A DNA stretch of 64,000 nt, taken from NCBI GenBank assembly GCA_018267365.1, contig JAFDYQ010000003.1, positions 1 through 64,000 on the forward strand, written 5' to 3'. This document shows positions 28,516-37,137 of the stretch, in pieces (position 1 is the stretch's first letter; every line of letters begins with the position of its first letter). This stretch comes from Bacteroidota bacterium (lineage in GTDB: Bacteria > Bacteroidota > Bacteroidia > Chitinophagales > LD1). The position numbers and the translations under genes were made by a program. The notes beneath the pieces were generated by a model that was not told the origin of the DNA, searched no databases, and saw nothing but the letters and a program-made list of their open reading frames with translations.

Positions 28516-29112
28516 CTATTTGCTTCTTTTTTTCAGAACGTTTGATACATCCTCCAGGGTAAATCCTTTAGCTTGTAGTAGTATCAGATAGTGGTATAAC
28601 AAGTCGGCCGCTTCGCCGAGAAAGAGCTCTTTGTTGTCATCTTTAGCTTCTATGACCAGCTCTATGGCTTCTTCACCTACTTTCTGGGCGATCTTATTTA
28701 TACCTTTTGCAAATAACTGCGACGTGTAGGAGTGGGCCGAGGGAGAGGTCTTACGCGTGGCGATGGTGTTTTCAAGCTCCGGGATAAATGTAAGTGCAGG
28801 TGCCGTATTGCTTTCTCCCCAGCAGGTGTCCGTACCTGTGTGGCAGACCGGTCCGTTGGGCCTCACTTTGGCTAGCAGCGTGTCATTATCACAGTCAGCT
28901 GTTAATGAAATGAGATCGAGATAGTGGCCGCTCTCTTCTCCTTTTGTCCAGAGTCTATCTTTGCTCCTGCTGAAAAAAGTGATGCGTTTCTCAGCCAGGG
29001 TCCTATCAAATGCCTCCTGGTTCATATAGCCCATCATTAGCACACGTCCTGTAGTGTCGTCCTGTATGATACATGGCACCAGGCCGTTCCCTTTATCGAA
29101 ATCTGGTTTCAT
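28516..29112 (-). CDS. hisIE: Bifunctional phosphoribosyl-AMP cyclohydrolase / phosphoribosyl-ATP diphosphatase
   Basis: Catalyses steps 2 and 3 of histidine synthesis. The N-terminal HisI half (about residues 1-110) has LVPCIIQDD, the Asp/Cys metal site in LTADCDNDTLL and the GPVCHTGTDTCW segment. The C-terminal HisE half (about 115-198) has the MazG-like helical motif GEEAIELVIEAKDDNKELFLGEAADLLYH split over two helices. At 198 residues it has the usual length of the fused form. It is the last gene of the his operon, 16 bases after hisF. Confidence 0.95.
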   Translation of the reverse strand: MKPDFDKGNGLVPCIIQDDTTGRVLMMGYMNQEAFDRTLAEKRITFFSRSKDRLWTKGEESGHYLDLISLTADCDNDTLLAKVRPNGPVCHTGTDTCWGESNTAPALTFIPELENTIATRKTSPSAHSYTSQLFAKGINKIAQKVGEEAIELVIEAKDDNKELFLGEAADLLYHYLILLQAKGFTLEDVSNVLKKRSK

Positions 29113-29128
29113 CGCTGCGTATTTAGTT

Positions 29129-29884
29129 TTATAGTCTGATAGGAATATTATGGTGCATCAGGTATTGTTTAAGCTCAGGAATGGCGACCTCCCTGAAGTG
29201 AAAAATACTGGCTGCGAGTGCTGCATCTGCTGCCCCCTGTGTAAATACATCTGCAAAATGCGCCATGGTGCCTGCACCGCCGGACGCTATCACAGGGATA
29301 TTTACAGTTTGCGTCATATGACTCAGGGCGTCTATAGCAAAGCCCTCTTTAGTGCCATCATGGTCCATAGAGGTAAAGAGTATTTCGCCCGCTCCGAGGC
29401 GCTCAGCCTCTGCCGCCCAGGCGAAAAGCTCCAGGCCGGTATGAAGTCTACCTCCATTGAGATAGACTATCCACTTATCCTTTTCCCGTCTGGCATCTAT
29501 AGCCACTACCACGCATTGGTTTCCGTATTTGTCGGCGATCTCGGAGATGAGCTGCGGCCTGCGCACAGCAGCAGAATTGATAGAGATTTTATCCGCACCG
29601 CTGTTTAATAGTATCCCGACATCAGCCAGCTCACTTATGCCTCCACCCACGGTGAAAGGGATATTGATACGCGAAGCCACCTGCTCTACCATGGCATAGA
29701 GTGTTTTCCGCTTCTCGAGAGTGGCTGTGATGTCCAGGAATACCAGTTCATCTGCACCCTTGCCGGCATATAGCGCCGCTAGCTCTACGGGGTCGCCAGC
29801 ATCGAGCAGGTTCTCAAAGTTGACCCCCTTGACGGTGCGGCCATCTTTGATATCCAGACACGGTATGATACGTTTAGCCAGCAT
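29129..29884 (-). CDS. hisF: Imidazole glycerol phosphate synthase, cyclase subunit
   Basis: A 251-residue beta/alpha barrel that uses ammonia delivered by HisH to turn PRFAR into imidazole glycerol phosphate and AICAR. The catalytic Asp pair is in [12 protein letters not shown] (first strand) and VVAIDARRE (fifth strand), and the two phosphate-binding Gly motifs are GGGI and ASGGAGT. The start at ATG 29884 gives [10 protein letters not shown], the standard HisF N-terminus. It sits between hisA (3-base gap) and hisIE. Confidence 0.96.
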   Translation of the reverse strand: MLAKRIIPCLDIKDGRTVKGVNFENLLDAGDPVELAALYAGKGADELVFLDITATLEKRKTLYAMVEQVASRINIPFTVGGGISELADVGILLNSGADKISINSAAVRRPQLISEIADKYGNQCVVVAIDARREKDKWIVYLNGGRLHTGLELFAWAAEAERLGAGEILFTSMDHDGTKEGFAIDALSHMTQTVNIPVIASGGAGTMAHFADVFTQGAADAALAASIFHFREVAIPELKQYLMHHNIPIRL

Positions 29885-29887
29885 TTG

Positions 29888-30598
29888 TCAGCTATTTAAT
29901 TCTGCCAATGATATTTTGCCCTCATAGATGGCCTTGCCAGCGATAGCGCCATAGAGGCCTGCATCACTTAGTTTTTGCAGATCCTCTACATTACTGATAC
30001 CACCGCTGGCGATCAGTTGTACATCGGGAAAGCTCTTTAAGATACTGCGGTATAGCTGTAGTGCCGGACCGCTGAGCATACCGTCTCGTGCTATATCCGT
30101 GCAGATCACGTATTTCATGCCCTGCTGCAGATAGTCGGAGAGGAAATCGGTTAACGGGATATTGCCTGAGTCTTGCCAGCCATTGATGGCGATCATACCT
30201 TCTCTGACATCAGCACCTAGTATGATCTTTTCGCTGCCATACCGGTGCAGCCAGGTCAGTGTCAGTGCGCGATCTGTCACTGCTATACTACCAGCAGTGA
30301 CCTGTGCTGCGCCGCAACTGAAGGCGATATCAATGTCCGCATCGCTTTTGATACCACCGCCAAAATCTACCCGGAGTGATGTCTGAGAAGCGATGGTTTC
30401 CAATGTTTTGTGATTGACAATGTGATGAGCCCTGGCACCATCCAGGTCTACGAGATGCAGGCGCGTGATACCTGCGGCCTCAAATTGTTTGGCCACCTCT
30501 AAGGGAGAAGCATTGTAGACAATTTTCTGTGCATAGTCGCCCTGGGTGAGCCGGACACATTTGCCATCGATAATGTCTATAGCAGGGATAATATACAT
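29888..30598 (-). CDS. hisA: Phosphoribosyl-formimino-AICAR ribotide isomerase
   Basis: A 236-residue beta/alpha barrel that isomerises ProFAR to PRFAR. It starts [21 protein letters not shown] with the catalytic Asp in AIDI. A second Asp is in the [15 protein letters not shown] segment, and phosphate binding is by VDFGGGI and ASGGIS. Start and length match the family. It lies 7 bases after hisH and 3 bases before hisF. Confidence 0.96.
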   Translation of the reverse strand: MYIIPAIDIIDGKCVRLTQGDYAQKIVYNASPLEVAKQFEAAGITRLHLVDLDGARAHHIVNHKTLETIASQTSLRVDFGGGIKSDADIDIAFSCGAAQVTAGSIAVTDRALTLTWLHRYGSEKIILGADVREGMIAINGWQDSGNIPLTDFLSDYLQQGMKYVICTDIARDGMLSGPALQLYRSILKSFPDVQLIASGGISNVEDLQKLSDAGLYGAIAGKAIYEGKISLAELNS

Positions 30599-30605
30599 AT
30601 CGTGT

Positions 30606-31178
30606 TCAGAGCTTTAAAAATTGTGAAAGTAATAGCTCGCCGGCAGTGCCGCTTTTCTCCGGGTGAAACTGGACAGCGTAAAAATTGTTGCGACGCATAG
30701 CTGCGGAGAAATCATGTATGTAGTGACAAGTGAGTGCAGTGTCTGCATTGGCAGGCACGTAGTAGCTGTGCACGAAGTAGTACCAGCCTGATGGGAAAAC
30801 ATCGCCGGCGCGGAGAGCAATAGTTGTATTCCAACCCATATGGGGTACCTTGAGATCTGGCGGGAAAAGCCGCACACGCTGATCGAAGACCCCGAGACAG
30901 GGTGTGTCCCCTTCATCCGTGTGTGCACAAAGCAGCTGCATGCCGAGGCAGATACCCAATAACGGTTGCTTAAGTTGAGGTATAGCAATGTCGAGGCCTC
31001 TCTGCCGAAGCGCCTGCATGGCTGGGCGGGCATGGCCTACACCGGGAAAGATCACCTTGTCTGCACTGCTGATCTCGGCCACATCACTACTCAGGATGGC
31101 TTCTGCGCCTAAGCGCTCTAGTGCCATGCTGACTGATCGTGTATTGCCGGCACCATAATCTATAATGACTACTTTCAT
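30606..31178 (-). CDS. hisH: Imidazole glycerol phosphate synthase, glutamine amidotransferase subunit
   Basis: A 190-residue class I glutamine amidotransferase that feeds ammonia to HisF. The nucleophile Cys is in [11 protein letters not shown], and the His-Glu pair is in [11 protein letters not shown]. The oxyanion region [13 protein letters not shown] is present. Its ATG overlaps the hisB stop by four bases (ATGA arrangement), indicating coupled translation. Confidence 0.96.
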   Translation of the reverse strand: MKVVIIDYGAGNTRSVSMALERLGAEAILSSDVAEISSADKVIFPGVGHARPAMQALRQRGLDIAIPQLKQPLLGICLGMQLLCAHTDEGDTPCLGVFDQRVRLFPPDLKVPHMGWNTTIALRAGDVFPSGWYYFVHSYYVPANADTALTCHYIHDFSAAMRRNNFYAVQFHPEKSGTAGELLLSQFLKL

Positions 31179-32089
31179 AATATTCCTTTGGTAGAAGGTA
31201 GTTGCATATTGTTGAAATCGCGTCGTAGCGCCATTTTGATGGCTTTGGCGAAGGCCTTGAAAATTGCTTCTATTTTGTGGTGTTCGTTATCGCCTTCTAC
31301 TTTGATATTCAGGTTGCACCTGGCGCCATCAGCAAAAGATTTGAAGAAGTGATAAAACATCTCAGTGGGCATATCACCTACCTTTTCCCGCTTGAACTCC
31401 GCATCCCACTCTATCCAGCTTCGTCCACCAAAATCAATGGCGACCTGCGCCAGCGCATCGTCCATAGGCAGGCAGAAGCCATAGCGCTCTATGCCCCGCT
31501 TATCACTCAGCGCTTTGGCAAAAGCTTCACCCAAAGTGATCGCCGTGTCCTCTATGGTATGATGTTCATCTATATGCAGGTCGCCTTTGGTTGTGATGTG
31601 CAGGTCTACGCCGCCGTGACGTGCTACCTGCTCCAGCATATGGTCAAAAAAATGCAGGCCTGTAGAGATTTCGGCCCGACCCAGGCCATCAGGATTCAAA
31701 GCGATGGAGATTTGTGTCTCTTTGGTGTGGCGCTGATGGGATATTTTGCGCGAAGCGCCCCTCAACTCCCGATAAATACTGAGCCAATCCGAATCATCAA
31801 GGAGTATGACAATGCCTGCAAAATCCGCAGGTTTATTTTTGACCAGTGTGACCAGTATATCATAGTTCTCAATAGGGGCTTCTATTGCTACTATATCAAA
31901 CACTACCTGCTCACTCTGGAATATTTCCTTGACAAAAGTAAAAGCTTCGTGCGCTGAAGAAAGTAGTGCAGGTTTATATCCCAGTTCATTGACTGTTCGG
32001 CTAATGGCAGTGATGGCATGCTCGTGAAAAGATAACGGCTTTACGCTTTTGATCACGGCATCCATATCTATCAGCAATTTCTTATTCAT
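31175..32089 (-). CDS. hisB: Imidazoleglycerol-phosphate dehydratase with a shortened, degenerate phosphatase-like N-terminal domain
   Basis: The C-terminal 190 residues (about 115-304) are a complete IGP dehydratase with the His/Glu manganese motifs [24 protein letters not shown] and [10 protein letters not shown]. The first 114 residues sit where bifunctional HisB carries its HAD histidinol-phosphatase, and they read like a relic. Asp8-x-Asp10 (LLIDMDAVI) keeps HAD motif I and NKP plus DDSDW recall motifs III and IV. The zinc-binding Cys/His cluster is gone (no Cys in this part), motif II is not recognisable, and the domain is about 50 residues shorter than the E. coli one. Full bifunctional HisB is near 355-380 residues; this is 304. 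The start overlaps the hisC stop by four bases. Confidence 0.9.
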   Translation of the reverse strand: MNKKLLIDMDAVIKSVKPLSFHEHAITAISRTVNELGYKPALLSSAHEAFTFVKEIFQSEQVVFDIVAIEAPIENYDILVTLVKNKPADFAGIVILLDDSDWLSIYRELRGASRKISHQRHTKETQISIALNPDGLGRAEISTGLHFFDHMLEQVARHGGVDLHITTKGDLHIDEHHTIEDTAITLGEAFAKALSDKRGIERYGFCLPMDDALAQVAIDFGGRSWIEWDAEFKREKVGDMPTEMFYHFFKSFADGARCNLNIKVEGDNEHHKIEAIFKAFAKAIKMALRRDFNNMQLPSTKGIL

Positions 32090-33135
32090 GCGCTGTACGT
32101 TTTAAGGTGATAGATGAGATCTTCGTTTTCTTTGGATGTGCCGACAGTGATGCGTAAACAGTTCTCGCAAAGCTGCAAGCGGCTGCGGTCGCGGACGATG
32201 ATGCCCTGGCTGACCAGGTAGGCATATGTGGCCGGAGCATCAAGCACCCGCACGAGGAGGAAATTGGCGTCAGATGGATAGACCTTCTGTACGATAGATA
32301 GGGTTTCCAGATCTAAAGCGAGTTTATTTCTTTGCTGAACAGTTTCGCGTATACGTTTGTTTACGATCTCAATATTATCCAATGACTGCAGGGCGAGCTG
32401 CTGTGTATTCTCACTGATGTTGTAGGGGGGCTTGACCTTGTTCATGAGGTAGATGATATCAGCGGAGGCAAAGGCCATACCAAGGCGTATACCAGCGAGC
32501 CCCCAGGCCTTGGAGAAGGTTTGAAGAATAACGACATTCGGATATTCTGTCAGCAACGGTATACAAGAATGCTGGTGAGAGTAATTGATATAAGCCTCAT
32601 CAATGACTACGATGCCATTAAACTTCTTGATAAGGAATTCAATGTCTTCTTTGTGGATGGAGTTGCCCGTAGGGTTATTGGGCGAGCAGATGAAGAGGAG
32701 CTTGGTGCGTCCATCTTGAGCGGTCAATATCTGATCCACATCCAGATCAAAGGATGGTAACAGCGAAATGTTTTTTACAGCTATATCGTTGATATTTGCG
32801 CTCACCTCATACATGCCATAGGTGGGAGGACAGATGATCACATTGTCCACTCCCGGTGCACAGAAAATACGGTAAAGTATATCTATTGCTTCATCACTGC
32901 CATTGCCTAGAAATATATTTTGCTCCGGCAATCCTTTGATAGCGCTTATCTTCTTTTTCAGCGCCAGTTGGTGCGGGTCGGGATAGCGATGAAAGTCTTG
33001 CGACAGTGGTGATCCGTATGGATTCTCATTGGCATCTAGATATATAGATGCGGTGCCGCTAAACTCGTCCCGTGCAGAAGAGTAGGGCCGGAGGCGACCT
33101 ATATTGGCGCGTACTATTTTGTCTAGCTCAAACAT
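32086..33135 (-). CDS. hisC: Histidinol-phosphate aminotransferase
   Basis: A PLP enzyme (fold type I) of 349 residues that makes histidinol phosphate from imidazole-acetol phosphate and glutamate. It has the PLP-lysine motif [14 protein letters not shown], the Asn/Asp of CSPNNPTGN and [10 protein letters not shown], and the start [12 protein letters not shown] typical of HisC. Its ATG shares a base with the hisD stop. HisC-like paralogues exist for other amino acids, but the operon position decides the call. Confidence 0.95.
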   Translation of the reverse strand: MFELDKIVRANIGRLRPYSSARDEFSGTASIYLDANENPYGSPLSQDFHRYPDPHQLALKKKISAIKGLPEQNIFLGNGSDEAIDILYRIFCAPGVDNVIICPPTYGMYEVSANINDIAVKNISLLPSFDLDVDQILTAQDGRTKLLFICSPNNPTGNSIHKEDIEFLIKKFNGIVVIDEAYINYSHQHSCIPLLTEYPNVVILQTFSKAWGLAGIRLGMAFASADIIYLMNKVKPPYNISENTQQLALQSLDNIEIVNKRIRETVQQRNKLALDLETLSIVQKVYPSDANFLLVRVLDAPATYAYLVSQGIIVRDRSRLQLCENCLRITVGTSKENEDLIYHLKTYSA

Positions 33136-34427
33136 TATTTCTTTTTCATCTTTTGTAATCTGATGCTTACGGCCTGACTGTGCGCATAGAGCTGCTCCGC
33201 CTGCGCCATGGTCTCTATGACTGGGCCCAGGGCCTCCAGTCCGCTCTGCGTGATCTGCTGGTAGGTGACCATTTTGGTAAAGGAATCAAGTGATACACCG
33301 GAGTATGTCCGCGCAAAACCAGATGTGGGCAATGTGTGATTGGTGCCACTGGCGTAGTCTCCGGCACTCTCAGGAGTATAGTTTCCGATGAAAACAGACC
33401 CGGCGTGATCGACGTTTTTTATGTAATAATCCGTGTCTTTGACAGCTAGGATAAGATGCTCCGGGGCATAGGTGTTTATGATGTCTACGGCCTGTTTCCG
33501 AGTGCGAACGAGGACGGTTTTTGAATGTCCAAGCGCTTGAGCAGCGATGTTTTTGCGCGGTAGCGCTGTGAGTTGTTTGCGCACTTTTGCATGAATATCC
33601 GCTATCAGCCTTCTGCTGAAAGAAATAAGCACCACCTGCGAGTCAGGGCCATGCTCGGCCTGTGAAAGCAGATCAGCAGCGACGAAAGAAGGTTCACAAC
33701 TATCATCAGCTACTACCAGTACCTCAGAGGGTCCCGCAGGCATATCGATAGCTATGCCGCTCTGCTGGACTAGCTGTTTGGCCAGGGTCACATAGCTATT
33801 GCCGGGGCCAAATATTTTATTGACCCGTGGTATCTGCTGTGTGCCAAATGCCATAGCCCCGATGGCCTGCGCACCACCTACCTTATACACGTGCCTGATA
33901 CCACACAGCTGAGCAGCATACAGGATAGCGGGATGCACATTGCCGTCTGCTGATGGGGGTGAGCACATGACGATCTTGCGGCAACCTGCGATCTGCGCAG
34001 GTATAGCCAGCATGAGCACGGTGGAGAAAAGCGGCGCGCCGCCTCCCGGTATATAGATGCCCACATCAGAGATAGGACGGCTATCGCGCCAGCAGGTCAC
34101 ACCTGGCATGGTTTTAATTTTAGCAGGCTTGACCTTTTGTGCCAGGTGAAACTTATGAATATTGGTGTAGGCTACTTTAATGGCAGCTTTGAGCTTTCTG
34201 TCCAGGTTTTTTGCTACGCCGGATATTTCGGAGCGGCTCACAGCCATTTGAGTGAGGCTGACCCTGTCAAACTGCGCCGTGTATTTCATTACGGCTTTAT
34301 CACCATTTAGCCTGACATCATCGAGTATGCCCTGCACAGAGCCTAGAGTGGATGCTTTGCTATCCTGTGCGGGTCGCCGGAGCAGTACCGCCAGCTGGTC
34401 CGTCTTTGGGTATTCTATTATCTGCAT
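33135..34427 (-). CDS. hisD: Histidinol dehydrogenase
   Basis: A 430-residue zinc enzyme that oxidises histidinol twice with NAD+ to L-histidine. The zinc and catalytic regions are SQAEHGPDSQVV (His ligand) and the GTNHTLPTSGFARTYSG segment, together with the conserved PAGPSEVLVVAD and IDMPAGPSE strands. Start MQIIEYPKTD and length are usual. It follows hisG by 6 bases. Confidence 0.96.
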   Translation of the reverse strand: MQIIEYPKTDQLAVLLRRPAQDSKASTLGSVQGILDDVRLNGDKAVMKYTAQFDRVSLTQMAVSRSEISGVAKNLDRKLKAAIKVAYTNIHKFHLAQKVKPAKIKTMPGVTCWRDSRPISDVGIYIPGGGAPLFSTVLMLAIPAQIAGCRKIVMCSPPSADGNVHPAILYAAQLCGIRHVYKVGGAQAIGAMAFGTQQIPRVNKIFGPGNSYVTLAKQLVQQSGIAIDMPAGPSEVLVVADDSCEPSFVAADLLSQAEHGPDSQVVLISFSRRLIADIHAKVRKQLTALPRKNIAAQALGHSKTVLVRTRKQAVDIINTYAPEHLILAVKDTDYYIKNVDHAGSVFIGNYTPESAGDYASGTNHTLPTSGFARTYSGVSLDSFTKMVTYQQITQSGLEALGPVIETMAQAEQLYAHSQAVSIRLQKMKKK

Positions 34428-34433
34428 TGTCTC

Positions 34434-35294
34434 TTATTGAACCATTTTCTCAATAGGAACGACCAGGATACCCTGGGCACCGGCAGCGGTGAGCGCATCT
34501 ATTCTATCCCAAAATTCATTCTCATTGATCACCGAGTGCAGAGAGCTCCAGCCCGCCTCTGCGAGAGGCAATATGGTCGGACTCCTCATGCCGGGGAGCA
34601 GCGCGACTATTTCCTTTAGCTTGTCATTAGGAGCATTGAGTAGGATGTATTTGTTACTGCGCGCAGCAAGTACAGCATTGATCCTGAATATCAGTTTGCC
34701 CAAGAGCTGCCGGGTGGGAGGATCGAGGTTTTGCCCGGAGATGAGCACCGCCTCGGAGCGATGAATGACCGCCACCTCCTTGAGCCCATTTTTGAACAAG
34801 GTAGATCCTGAGCTGACGATATCGCAGATACCATCGGCCAGGCCGATATTAGGCGCGATCTCTACAGAGCCTGAGATTTGGTGTATCTCTGCCTCGAGCC
34901 CATTTTTTTTCAGAAATAGCCTTAGTGTATTGGGGTAGGAGGTGGCGAGCTTTTTATCATTGAAATAGTGCAACCCTGGGTAATCTTCTGATTTTGGAAT
35001 GGCGAGACTGACTTTGCATTTGCTAAAGCCAAGCTTCAGTACCACATCCACACGATGCGGAGTTTCAATGAGGAGATTCTCGCCGATAATGGCTATATCG
35101 GCTACGCCATCCTCCACATACTGAGGGATATCACTATTGCGGAGAAAAAAGATATCCATCGGGAAATTGGCAGCAGAGACCTTCAGCCGGTCCTCACCCA
35201 TGTCTATGGCTATGCCACATTCTTTCAATAGCTTCAGGGAGTCCTCGTTGAGCCTGCCTGATTTTTGCACCGCAATGCGGATTCGATTTTCCAT
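34434..35294 (-). CDS. hisG: ATP phosphoribosyltransferase (long form)
   Basis: The first enzyme of histidine synthesis, joining ATP and PRPP. I start at MENRIRIAVQKSGRLN (ATG at 35294), giving 286 residues. A longer frame to 35354 would read through the attenuator hairpin and is rejected. The catalytic half has SGSVEIAPNIGLADGICDIVSSGSTL split as usual, with the PRPP-binding loop DIVSSGSTLFKNGL. The C-terminal 75 residues form the ferredoxin-like regulatory domain of the long HisG, so feedback by histidine is expected. There is no HisZ gene here, as fits the long form. It is the first structural gene after the leader/attenuator. Confidence 0.96.
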   Translation of the reverse strand: MENRIRIAVQKSGRLNEDSLKLLKECGIAIDMGEDRLKVSAANFPMDIFFLRNSDIPQYVEDGVADIAIIGENLLIETPHRVDVVLKLGFSKCKVSLAIPKSEDYPGLHYFNDKKLATSYPNTLRLFLKKNGLEAEIHQISGSVEIAPNIGLADGICDIVSSGSTLFKNGLKEVAVIHRSEAVLISGQNLDPPTRQLLGKLIFRINAVLAARSNKYILLNAPNDKLKEIVALLPGMRSPTILPLAEAGWSSLHSVINENEFWDRIDALTAAGAQGILVVPIEKMVQ

Positions 35295-35304
35295 ATAAAA
35301 TAAA

Positions 35305-35327
35305 AAGCCCACCATTAAGGCGGGCTT
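35305..35327 (-). terminator. his operon attenuator (terminator hairpin just before hisG)
   Basis: On the minus strand a 9-bp stem (AAGCCCGCC / GGTGGGCTT, one G-U pair in RNA) with loop TTAAT is followed by TTTATTTT and then, within 11 bases of the stem, by the hisG ATG. It is a classic intrinsic terminator placed between a His-rich leader peptide and hisG. Its 5' arm GCCCG can also pair with CGGGC at 35365-35369, just after the leader stop codon. This gives a possible antiterminator extended by TGG / ATCA pairing. Confidence 0.85.
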
Positions 35328-35372
35328 GATTAAAGTTGAGCTACTAAAATGCAACTGTCTCCATGCCCGGCG

Positions 35373-35417
35373 CTAGCCAAGATGGTGATGGTGAGCAAAT
35401 GCGATGATAGCAGACAT
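35373..35417 (-). CDS. His leader peptide (HisL-like), 14 residues
   Basis: An ATG at 35417 opens a 15-codon frame: Met-Ser-Ala-Ile-Ile-Ala-Phe-Ala-His-His-His-His-Leu-Gly-stop (CAC CAT CAC CAT for the His run). Four consecutive His codons followed by an intrinsic terminator ahead of hisG is the signature of ribosome-mediated attenuation. With scarce charged tRNA-His the ribosome would stall on codons 9-12, leaving the CGGGC segment after the stop codon free to pair with the terminator's 5' arm, and the operon is read. With enough histidine it reaches the stop codon, covers CGGGC, and the terminator forms. Confidence 0.88.
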   Translation of the reverse strand: MSAIIAFAHHHHLG

Positions 35418-35435
35418 GAATATTTTGTTGTGATG

Positions 35436-35467
35436 TGAATGTAAAAAATCAATCGGTTTTTTGCAAA
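35436..35467 (-). promoter_or_regulatory. Probable his operon promoter
   Basis: On the minus strand, TTTG (35467-35464), 20 bases, then TACATTCA (35443-35436): a fair match to the Bacteroidota TTTG / TAnnTTTG promoter, with the last two bases off consensus. It would start RNA about 10-15 bases before the leader ATG. Confidence 0.4.
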
Positions 35468-35559
35468 TGGAAAAAATATATTTGATTTTGGTACATATAG
35501 GCTAACAATTATCTATCCATACGATCTAACATAATGGAACAGGTCTTTTAAAAAAGCTC

Positions 35560-35997
35560 TCACTGACCTATAAACAGCTTCTCCTGACCATAGTCTATGA
35601 CTACGTTATGCTTCTTCAGCAGGTCGGAGCCGAGGATACCGTCTATCTTGCGGATCTTCATCTTGCGGTAGGTACTATTGACGTGGCTGAGGTCTACGCC
35701 GGCTACGAAGTACTGCGAGATATTCAGCTCGCCTATCGTCAGCTTTTTGAGTGTGCCGGTGTAGCTCTCCAGTACTGTGCTGTGCAGCCCGGTGGTCTCC
35801 TGCTTGATTACCTTCATCTTGCGCGCCAGCTTCGTCTCGTAGAAGCCTTTATCTATCACAGATTTTGAGGCGCCAGTGTCTATGAGGAAGCGGCATTTTT
35901 TGCCCTCTACAGTCACAGATATAAACGGGTGGTAGCCACCGCCCATCATTTCTGATACTGTAAATTTGATGCCCTTGGGTTTGTTTGTTTTCGCCAT
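35560..35997 (-). CDS. Retropepsin-like aspartyl protease family protein
   Basis: A 145-residue single-domain protein with the aspartyl-protease motif LIDTGASKSVID near residue 40 and the second hydrophobic element KIDGILGSDLLKKHNVVIDY near the C-terminus. This is the layout of gag-asp/retropepsin-like clan AA proteases, which work as dimers. It has no signal peptide, so it should be cytoplasmic. Its target is unknown. It lies downstream of mdh on the same strand but is cut off from it by a terminator. To its left are the his control region and about 90 bases of AT-rich spacer. Confidence 0.8.
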   Translation of the reverse strand: MAKTNKPKGIKFTVSEMMGGGYHPFISVTVEGKKCRFLIDTGASKSVIDKGFYETKLARKMKVIKQETTGLHSTVLESYTGTLKKLTIGELNISQYFVAGVDLSHVNSTYRKMKIRKIDGILGSDLLKKHNVVIDYGQEKLFIGQ

Positions 35998-36011
35998 ATG
36001 GTTGAAATAAA

Positions 36012-36041
36012 AAAGACCGTATAAGTGAATATACGGTCTTT
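36012..36041 (-). terminator. Rho-independent terminator after mdh
   Basis: A perfect 12-bp stem (AAAGACCGTATA / TATACGGTCTTT) with a 6-base loop. On the minus strand it is followed by a T run, 16 bases past the mdh stop. Confidence 0.9.
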
Positions 36042-36057
36042 CTATCTAAAAGGTTGA

Positions 36058-36993
36058 TTATACAGTCAGTGTGTTCAAAACTTCATTCATAGAGCGCACA
36101 GCGTCAGCGCTCTTGTTGAATGCTTCCTGCTCTTCGGCATTGAGCTTATAGTCTATGATCTTCTCCCAGCCATTCTTGCCTATCACTACCGGCACACCGA
36201 GGCAAATGTCCTTCTGGCCGTATTCGCCATCCAGTGCTACGCAGCATGGGTATACCTTCTTCTCATCGCGCACGATGCTCTCTACCAGCGCCGCACCAGC
36301 CGCACCCGGAGCATACCAGGCAGAGGTTCCTATCAGCTTGGTGAGGGTCGCGCCACCTACCATGGTGTCAGCAGCTATCTGCTTCAGCTGATCAGCCGGC
36401 AGCAGGTTGCTCACGGGGAATGAATTCAGCGTAGCGAGACGTGTGAGTGGAATCATGGTCGTATCGCCGTGGCCGCCTATCACCACCGCATGCAGATCGC
36501 CAGGAGAGCACTTCAACGCAGAGCTGAGGTAAAACTTGAAGCGGCTGCTATCCAGTATGCCGCCCATACCGATGATACGGTTCTTGGGCAGGCCGCTAGA
36601 CTGCAGCGCGAGGTATGTCATGGTGTCCATCGGGTTGCTGATCACTACGATGATCGCATCCGGAGAGTACTTGAGTATATTTTGAGTTACCGTCTTTACG
36701 ATGCCGGCATTGGTACCGATCAGCTCCTCGCGGGTCATACCAGGTTTGCGCGGGATACCGGATGTGATCACTGCTACATGGCTGCCAGCGGTTTTGCTGT
36801 AGTCATTGGTAGAGCCTGTCACCTTAGTGTCAAAGCCCAACAGCGTGGCCGTCTGGCTCATGTCCATGGCTTTACCCTCGGCCACACCTTCCTTGATGTC
36901 TACGAGTACCAGCTCTTCACAGAGTTCTTTCCTGACGATATTGTCAGCTACGGTAGCGCCTACAGCACCTGCACCTACTACAGTTATTTTCAT
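36058..36993 (-). CDS. mdh: Malate dehydrogenase (LDH-like type)
   Basis: NAD-dependent oxidation of malate to oxaloacetate in the TCA cycle. Of the long open frame I choose the ATG at 36993 (MKITVVGAGAVGATVA), which starts with the NAD-binding beta strand and gives 311 residues, the normal length. The upstream part of the frame overlaps the promoter. Substrate specificity is shown by GIPRKPGMTREEL (mobile loop with Arg pair typical of MDH), ISNPMDTMTYLAL, and the catalytic His in VIGGHGDTTMIPLTR. It belongs to the MDH type closer to lactate dehydrogenases (MDH III) common in Bacteroidota. It is monocistronic, with its own promoter and terminator. Confidence 0.94.
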   Translation of the reverse strand: MKITVVGAGAVGATVADNIVRKELCEELVLVDIKEGVAEGKAMDMSQTATLLGFDTKVTGSTNDYSKTAGSHVAVITSGIPRKPGMTREELIGTNAGIVKTVTQNILKYSPDAIIVVISNPMDTMTYLALQSSGLPKNRIIGMGGILDSSRFKFYLSSALKCSPGDLHAVVIGGHGDTTMIPLTRLATLNSFPVSNLLPADQLKQIAADTMVGGATLTKLIGTSAWYAPGAAGAALVESIVRDEKKVYPCCVALDGEYGQKDICLGVPVVIGKNGWEKIIDYKLNAEEQEAFNKSADAVRSMNEVLNTLTV

Positions 36994-37032
36994 GATATTT
37001 TGATTGATAAAATGGTAAAAAATAAGACGGGG

Positions 37033-37062
37033 CAAACGTAAAGCAATTTGTGGAAACGCAAA
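37033..37062 (-). promoter_or_regulatory. mdh promoter, Bacteroidota type
   Basis: On the minus strand, TTTG (37062-37059), 18 bases, then TACGTTTG (37040-37033), a perfect TAnnTTTG -7 element. The mdh ATG lies about 40 bases downstream. Confidence 0.7.
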
Positions 37063-37137
37063 AAGATATTTATCACCTTTTCGCATGGTTTAACATAGCT
37101 TTTTACCTGCGAAAAATCCGCTATTTTCGGCTTAGTC

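Noticed and set aside
35295-35354. Longer hisG start reading MHFSSSTLIK
   Set aside because: These codons run through the attenuator hairpin; the family N-terminus begins at MENRIRIAVQKSG.
36994-37086. Longer mdh frame starting MRKGDKYLFA
   Set aside because: The extension overlaps the promoter elements; the NAD-binding strand starts at MKITVVGAG.
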